Below are positions 6,980 through 10,209 of a stretch of DNA of 10,209 bases, one piece after another; the first letter of the stretch is position 1; every line of letters starts with the position of its first letter. The notes beneath the pieces are model-generated. The model was not told where the DNA came from. It ran no database searches and worked only from the letters and a program-made list of their open reading frames with translations. Both the position numbers and the translations under genes were made by a program. Location: contig DGOW01000096.1 in the NCBI GenBank assembly GCA_002390225.1, positions 1 to 10,209 on the forward strand. Direction: 5' to 3'. This DNA comes from Gemmatimonadales bacterium UBA4456 (lineage in GTDB: Bacteria; Gemmatimonadota; Gemmatimonadetes; Longimicrobiales; Gaopeijiaceae).

Positions 6980-7963
6980 TCAGACTGGAGCCTCGACCTC
7001 GTCCAGAATCTCCTCGAGGATCGCGGCAGCGTCGTCGTGAACGTCGAAGGTCGTTCCGGTCACCCCGGCCGGGAGAATCCGATGCGCAAGGCAGGGAACG
7101 ATCAGATCCCGGACATCGTCGGGCACCAGGTACGTACGCCCATGCGTCAGCGCATAGGCACGGGCAGCGCGGAAGACAGAGATGTTGCCGCGTGGGGATA
7201 CGCCGATCCGCAGCTTGGTCGTGGTTCGGGTGCGCTCGACGATAGCCATCAGATAGTCGAGGATCACTGGATCGACGTCGACTTCCTCAACTCGGTTCTG
7301 CAGCTGGACGACCTGCTCCAGGCTGAGCACGGCGTTGAGTCGGTCGACAACTGGCTCGAGGGAGGCTGACTCTGCCAGGATGCGTCGCTCGGCCACTCCG
7401 TCAGGGTAGCCGATGGTGATCCGCATCAGGAAGCGATCGAGCTGACTCTCTGGCAGCGGATAGGTGCCGTGGTGCTCGAGCGGGTTCTGGGTCGCCATCA
7501 CAAGGAATGGGCGAGGCAGGGAAAACGTCTGGTCGTCGATGGTGACGCTGCCGTCCTGCATGGCTTCCAGGAGGCCGCTCTGGGTGCGCGGCGGGGCCCG
7601 ATTGATTTCGTCCGCAACGACGACGTTGGTGAAGATCGGACCCTTCCGGATCTCGAAGCTCGTAGTCTGCGGGTTGTAGATCGATACGCCGAGTACATCG
7701 GACGGCAGTAGGTCTGATGTGAACTGGACGCGACGGAAGCCGAGGCCGAGCGTCTTAGCCAGCGCGTGGGATAGGGTAGTTTTACCTACGCCCGGCACGT
7801 CTTCGAAGAGTACATGACCCCGTGCTAGAAGGGCTGCGACGGCGAGGCGCACGACTTCTTTCTTGCCGTGGAAGACGGTTTCGACTGCCTGAACGAGGTG
7901 GTCGAGAAGCTCGAGGGACGGGCGGGGCTCGCTGCTCGGGGGGGCTGCTATCGTGTCGGTCAA
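6980..7963 (-). CDS. MoxR family AAA+ ATPase
   Basis: A 327-residue cytoplasmic AAA+ ATPase of the MoxR family, chaperone-like proteins that help assemble or activate partner complexes. Seen: Walker A EDVPGVGKTTL (54-64), a family-typical VQFTSDLLPSDVLGV, Walker B VVVADEINRA (114-123, Asp118 and Glu119), sensor 1 ATQNP (157-161), arginine finger region ESQLDRF (172-178), and sensor 2 GVSPRGN (254-260). The frame stays open to a TTG at 8023, but I chose the TTG at 7961-7963: GGAGAGG lies 7 nt upstream, the family usually begins near here, and a strong extended -10 promoter lies inside the longer version, which would put that start upstream of transcription. It is the first gene of the operon with DUF58, transglutaminase and the 96-residue protein. 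Confidence 0.92.
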   Translation of the reverse strand: MTDTIAAPPSSEPRPSLELLDHLVQAVETVFHGKKEVVRLAVAALLARGHVLFEDVPGVGKTTLSHALAKTLGLGFRRVQFTSDLLPSDVLGVSIYNPQTTSFEIRKGPIFTNVVVADEINRAPPRTQSGLLEAMQDGSVTIDDQTFSLPRPFLVMATQNPLEHHGTYPLPESQLDRFLMRITIGYPDGVAERRILAESASLEPVVDRLNAVLSLEQVVQLQNRVEEVDVDPVILDYLMAIVERTRTTTKLRIGVSPRGNISVFRAARAYALTHGRTYLVPDDVRDLIVPCLAHRILPAGVTGTTFDVHDDAAAILEEILDEVEAPV

Positions 7964-7970
7964 AGACGCG

Positions 7971-7977
7971 CCTCTCC
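7971..7977 (-). promoter_or_regulatory. Ribosome binding site deciding the moxR start
   Basis: On the minus strand GGAGAGG is followed after 7 nt by the TTG at 7963. It is the best Shine-Dalgarno match near the 5' end and supports the shorter MoxR protein over the 20-residue longer reading. Confidence 0.65.
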
Positions 7978-7998
7978 GGGGTTGGTCGAAGGCGAAAA

Positions 7999-8007
7999 AG
8001 TATAACA
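7999..8007 (-). promoter_or_regulatory. Extended -10 promoter of the moxR operon
   Basis: Reading the minus strand, TGTTATACT is a TGn extended -10 element with a 5-of-6 match to TATAAT (TATACT, 8004 down to 7999). There is no good -35 hexamer at the usual distance, which the extended element can replace. Transcription would start near 7992, about 29 nt before the TTG at 7963. This AT-rich patch stands out in a GC-rich region. Confidence 0.5.
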
Positions 8008-8049
8008 CCGGGGGCCGCTGCAAGGTTCGGAGAGCGGGTCCGTTCTGCC

Positions 8050-8079
8050 TTGACCGTTTGGCGCAAAATCAGGTAGGTT
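8050..8079 (+). promoter_or_regulatory. Possible promoter of the actAB operon
   Basis: TTGACC (8050-8055, 5 of 6 against TTGACA) is followed by 18 nt and then TAGGTT (8074-8079), a poor -10 with 3 of 6. It points toward actA and would give a leader of about 110 nt. The -35 is good and the -10 is weak, so this is only a candidate. Confidence 0.3.
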
Positions 8080-8110
8080 CAAGCCGTTTCCGGGGGTAAG
8101 TTCCGTTTTT

Positions 8111-8123
8111 CACAAGCCTTGTG
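8111..8123. promoter_or_regulatory. Palindromic site in the actA leader
   Basis: CACAAG (8111-8116) and CTTGTG (8118-8123) form a perfect dyad about one central base. The single-base centre makes it a poor RNA hairpin but a reasonable binding site for a dimeric regulator. It lies between the candidate actA promoter and the gene. No regulator is identified. Confidence 0.3.
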
Positions 8124-8197
8124 TGACGCGGTCTAACCCTGCCTTGCGCCCGAGTTGTCCCGGGCGTCTTGCTGCACCCAGGAGCAGTGCTTCCGAC

Positions 8198-8788
8198 ATG
8201 AAAAAGAACAGGCTGATCGGCGGACTCGCCGGTGTCCTCATGCTGGCGGGCGTTGCGTTCGTTCAGGGTGGTGGTGCCGAGGGTGAGGACGCCGCTGCCG
8301 CGTCGGGTCAACCGATCGCGTTCCCGCACAATCAGCACGCGGGGAGCGAGCCCGGACAGAACAGAATGGATTGCCAGTTCTGCCACTTTTCGGCAGAGCG
8401 TTCTGTAGATGCGGGAATTCCCCCAGTCTCGATGTGCGTGGGTTGCCACCAGGTGGTGCAGGGTACGACGCCCGAGCAGCAGATGGAGATCGCCAAGATC
8501 CAAGAGTACGCGGATCACAACGAGCCGATCCCGTGGAATCGCATCTACAAGATTTCAGACCACGCGCACTTCCCGCACATGCGGCACGTGACCGTGGGCC
8601 TGGAGTGCCAGACATGCCACGGTGAGGTCCAGACCTATGGCGTTCTGAGCGAGCAGGACCCTGCCTGGGGTGGAGACAACATGGGTTGGTGTATTGACTG
8701 TCACCGCAATCCGCCAGAAGGCCTGACTGCCACCGACGGGAGTCCGATCGAAGAAGCATCGATCGACTGCGCCGTCTGTCATTACTAA
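8198..8788 (+). CDS. actA: ACIII subunit A, pentaheme c-type cytochrome
   Basis: A 196-residue exported cytochrome. After a Lys-Lys-Asn-Arg start comes a hydrophobic helix (about 6-23) that serves as signal peptide or membrane anchor. Five CxxCH haem c sites are present: CQFCH (59-63), CVGCH (80-84), CQTCH (137-141), CIDCH (165-169) and CAVCH (191-195), the last ending one residue before the C-terminus. Extra histidines that could be distal ligands are H44, H47, H107, H122, H124, H127 and H130. Five haems and a following molybdopterin-oxidoreductase-like gene match alternative complex III, where ActA carries electrons on the periplasmic face. The frame extends upstream to a GTG at 8123, but that would put 25 unlike residues before the signal, so I chose the ATG at 8198; AGGAG lies 13 nt upstream, which is long. 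A class III-type cytochrome of another quinol oxidoreductase is the alternative. Confidence 0.85.
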   Translation: MKKNRLIGGLAGVLMLAGVAFVQGGGAEGEDAAAASGQPIAFPHNQHAGSEPGQNRMDCQFCHFSAERSVDAGIPPVSMCVGCHQVVQGTTPEQQMEIAKIQEYADHNEPIPWNRIYKISDHAHFPHMRHVTVGLECQTCHGEVQTYGVLSEQDPAWGGDNMGWCIDCHRNPPEGLTATDGSPIEEASIDCAVCHY

Positions 8789-8794
8789 GGGAGG
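8789..8794 (+). promoter_or_regulatory. Ribosome binding site of actB
   Basis: GGGAGG begins directly after the actA stop codon and ends 9 nt before the ATG at 8804. It is one of the best Shine-Dalgarno matches in the window and fixes the actB start. Confidence 0.7.
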
Positions 8795-8803
8795 CGCAGA
8801 GAC

Positions 8804-10209
8804 ATGACTGACGGTATCAAGCGGCGCGACTTCCTGAAGGTCCTCGGCGTTTCAGGCGCCGGGGCTACGATGACTGGTTGCGGGCCGGGAGAAGTCGAAA
8901 AACTTCTCCCTTATGTGGTTCAGCCTGAGGAGATCACCCCCGGAGTCGCGACCTGGTATGCGACGACGTGCGGATGCCCCAGCGGCTGCGGAATCTGGGT
9001 GCGGACGCGGGAAGGACGCGCGGTGAAGATCGAGGGTAATCCCGATCATCCGATCTCGCAGGGCGCGGTGTGCCTGCAGGGCCACGCGTCACTCCAGCAT
9101 CTCTACAACCCCGATCGCTTCGCCGGCCCGATGATTCGGGAAGGTGATGTGTTCCGGCAGGGAACGTGGGACGAGGCCGAGCGATTGCTCGCAGCCCGGA
9201 TCAACCAGTCCACGACCGCCGGCCACAGTGTGATGTTCGTCGGCGGCCACCTGGGCCCGACCATGACCCGTCTGGTCGACCAATTCGTCGACAGCGTGGA
9301 TGGCTCTCGCGTGGAATACCATGCGGTGTCCAACGCCCCGCTCAGGGAAGCGACCCGAATTGCGTACGGCACGAACGAGGTTCCCACGTACGACATCGGA
9401 GCTTCCGATTTCCTGCTCTCGTTCGGTAACGACTTCATCGATGATGGTTCGGTCGAGGCGGGCCGTGGCCTCTCGCACATGAGTGGCGTGGTTGACGAAG
9501 AGCACAGCAAGGGGACGTTCGCGTACCTCGGTGCCCGTCTCTCGACGACGGGGCTGAACGCAGACGAGTGGCTTCCGATCCAGCCCGGGTCCGAGGCGAT
9601 CGTGGCCCTGGCGATGGCGGCGCACATTTCTGCCGGGAATGTATCTGGGCCTTACGCGCCTCTCATCGAGACCTACGACATGGCCGACGCCGCTGCTGCG
9701 TCAGGCCTCAGCGAGGATTCGCTTCGCGATCTTGCCGATCGCTTCGCTGCCTCCTCTAGCCCGCTTGCGATGGGCCCAGGAGTGGGCACACACCATAGGA
9801 ACGCGACGGCAGCAAACCTCGCCGTGCTCGTTCTGAACGATGTCGCCGGTGCCGTCGGCCAGACGGTTCATGTGGGTCGTGGTTCGAGCACCGCATCGAC
9901 GCCGTTCTCTGACATGGCCGACGCTATCACCGAGATGGCGGGTGGTCAGGTCGGTGTCGTGCTGGTTCACGGAACCAATCCCGCATATTCGCTGCCGTCC
10001 GGCTCTGGCTTCCAGGATGCGTTCGACGGGGTGCCGTTCAAAGTGTCCTTCGCCTCGGCGATGGATGAGACGGCTGCGATGGCCGATCTGATCATGCCGG
10101 ACCGTCATTTCCTGGAATCGTGGGGCGATGCCATGCCGCGCGCCGGGGTGCACACGGTTCAGCAGCCTGTAATGCAGGCCGTGCCGCACTTCGATTCGAA
10201 ACAGGCGGG
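8804..10209 (+). CDS. actB: ACIII subunit B, molybdopterin-oxidoreductase-like part, 3' end missing
   Basis: The first 468 residues of a protein that runs off the right edge without a stop. It begins with a Tat signal, KRRDFLKVLG (6-15), followed by TMTGC with Cys26 as a possible lipidation site. Then comes YATTCGCPSGCGIWV (from about residue 53) and a TREGRAVKIEGNPDHPIS block ending in Cys90, the N-terminal part of the molybdopterin oxidoreductase fold; the rest reads as that fold, with VLVHGTNPAYSLP and FKVSFASAMDETAAMADLIM near the right edge. In known alternative complex III structures ActB has such a domain without molybdenum, fused to a ferredoxin-like domain with four iron-sulfur clusters; that second half would lie outside the window. 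The 15-nt gap to actA and the strong ribosome site show one operon. A true molybdoenzyme subunit (PsrA-like) is the alternative. Confidence 0.85.
   Translation, partial: MTDGIKRRDFLKVLGVSGAGATMTGCGPGEVEKLLPYVVQPEEITPGVATWYATTCGCPSGCGIWVRTREGRAVKIEGNPDHPISQGAVCLQGHASLQHLYNPDRFAGPMIREGDVFRQGTWDEAERLLAARINQSTTAGHSVMFVGGHLGPTMTRLVDQFVDSVDGSRVEYHAVSNAPLREATRIAYGTNEVPTYDIGASDFLLSFGNDFIDDGSVEAGRGLSHMSGVVDEEHSKGTFAYLGARLSTTGLNADEWLPIQPGSEAIVALAMAAHISAGNVSGPYAPLIETYDMADAAAASGLSEDSLRDLADRFAASSSPLAMGPGVGTHHRNATAANLAVLVLNDVAGAVGQTVHVGRGSSTASTPFSDMADAITEMAGGQVGVVLVHGTNPAYSLPSGSGFQDAFDGVPFKVSFASAMDETAAMADLIMPDRHFLESWGDAMPRAGVHTVQQPVMQAVPHFDSKQA

Noticed and set aside
6794..7369. Plus-strand open frame opposite the DUF58/moxR junction
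   Set aside because: Spans the junction of two well-supported minus-strand genes and shows no domain or ribosome site.
8123..8197. Longer actA start at GTG 8123
   Set aside because: Would place 25 Pro/Ser/Arg-rich residues before a normal signal helix, and the GTG falls in the CACAAGCCTTGTG dyad with no ribosome site before it.
9089..9625. Two minus-strand open frames opposite actB
   Set aside because: Antisense to a continuous molybdopterin-oxidoreductase-like frame; translations carry no family motif.
1..10209. tRNA, rRNA, CRISPR, insertion sequence or tandem repeat
   Set aside because: No repeated units, transposase-like frame, terminal inverted repeats or RNA-gene signature seen by eye; genes fill the window with no gap over 300 bases.

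Overview
The window is GC-rich, tightly packed bacterial chromosome with eight complete genes, two genes cut by the window edges, and no mobile element, CRISPR array or RNA gene that I can see. The gene set (LuxC-type acyl-CoA reductase, a pentaheme cytochrome followed by a large Tat-exported molybdopterin-oxidoreductase-like protein, a MoxR/DUF58/transglutaminase operon, a NatA/NatB-type ABC exporter) fits a Gram-negative, respiring bacterium. Gemmatimonadota or a relative is my best guess, but that is inference from gene content only.

Left part (1-3451). The end of a LuxC-type acyl-CoA reductase (+) converges on a tiny AbrB/SpoVT-type regulator (-). Their 3' ends share one perfect 9-bp hairpin (858-880) that contains or touches both stop codons. 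The regulator is divergent from a two-gene ABC exporter operon (+): an ATPase with a DUF4162-like tail and an ABC-2 permease, joined by a TGATG stop/start overlap. The ATPase leader carries a perfect 8-bp GC-only inverted repeat.

Middle part (3482-7963, all on -). This is a four-gene operon read right to left: MoxR AAA+ ATPase, DUF58 protein, membrane-anchored transglutaminase of the TgpA type, and a 96-residue protein of unknown function. The first three are the classic MoxR-DUF58-transglutaminase set, linked by a 4-nt gap and an ATGA overlap. An extended -10 promoter lies just upstream and argues for a TTG start at 7963 rather than at the farther upstream TTG.

Right part (8050-10209, +). 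Divergent from moxR are the first two genes of what is very probably an alternative complex III (ACIII) operon: actA (pentaheme c-type cytochrome) and actB (Tat signal, molybdopterin-oxidoreductase-like domain, cut by the window end). ACIII oxidises quinol and passes electrons to cytochrome c or a haem-copper oxidase; actC-F would be expected just past the right edge. The ActB fragment keeps an N-terminal four-cysteine motif, but with a C-x1-C spacing instead of the usual C-x2-C.

I see no clearly undescribed system. The most checkable oddities are the shared terminator over two stop codons, the ActB cysteine spacing, the ABC leader dyad and the uncharacterised fourth gene of the MoxR operon.
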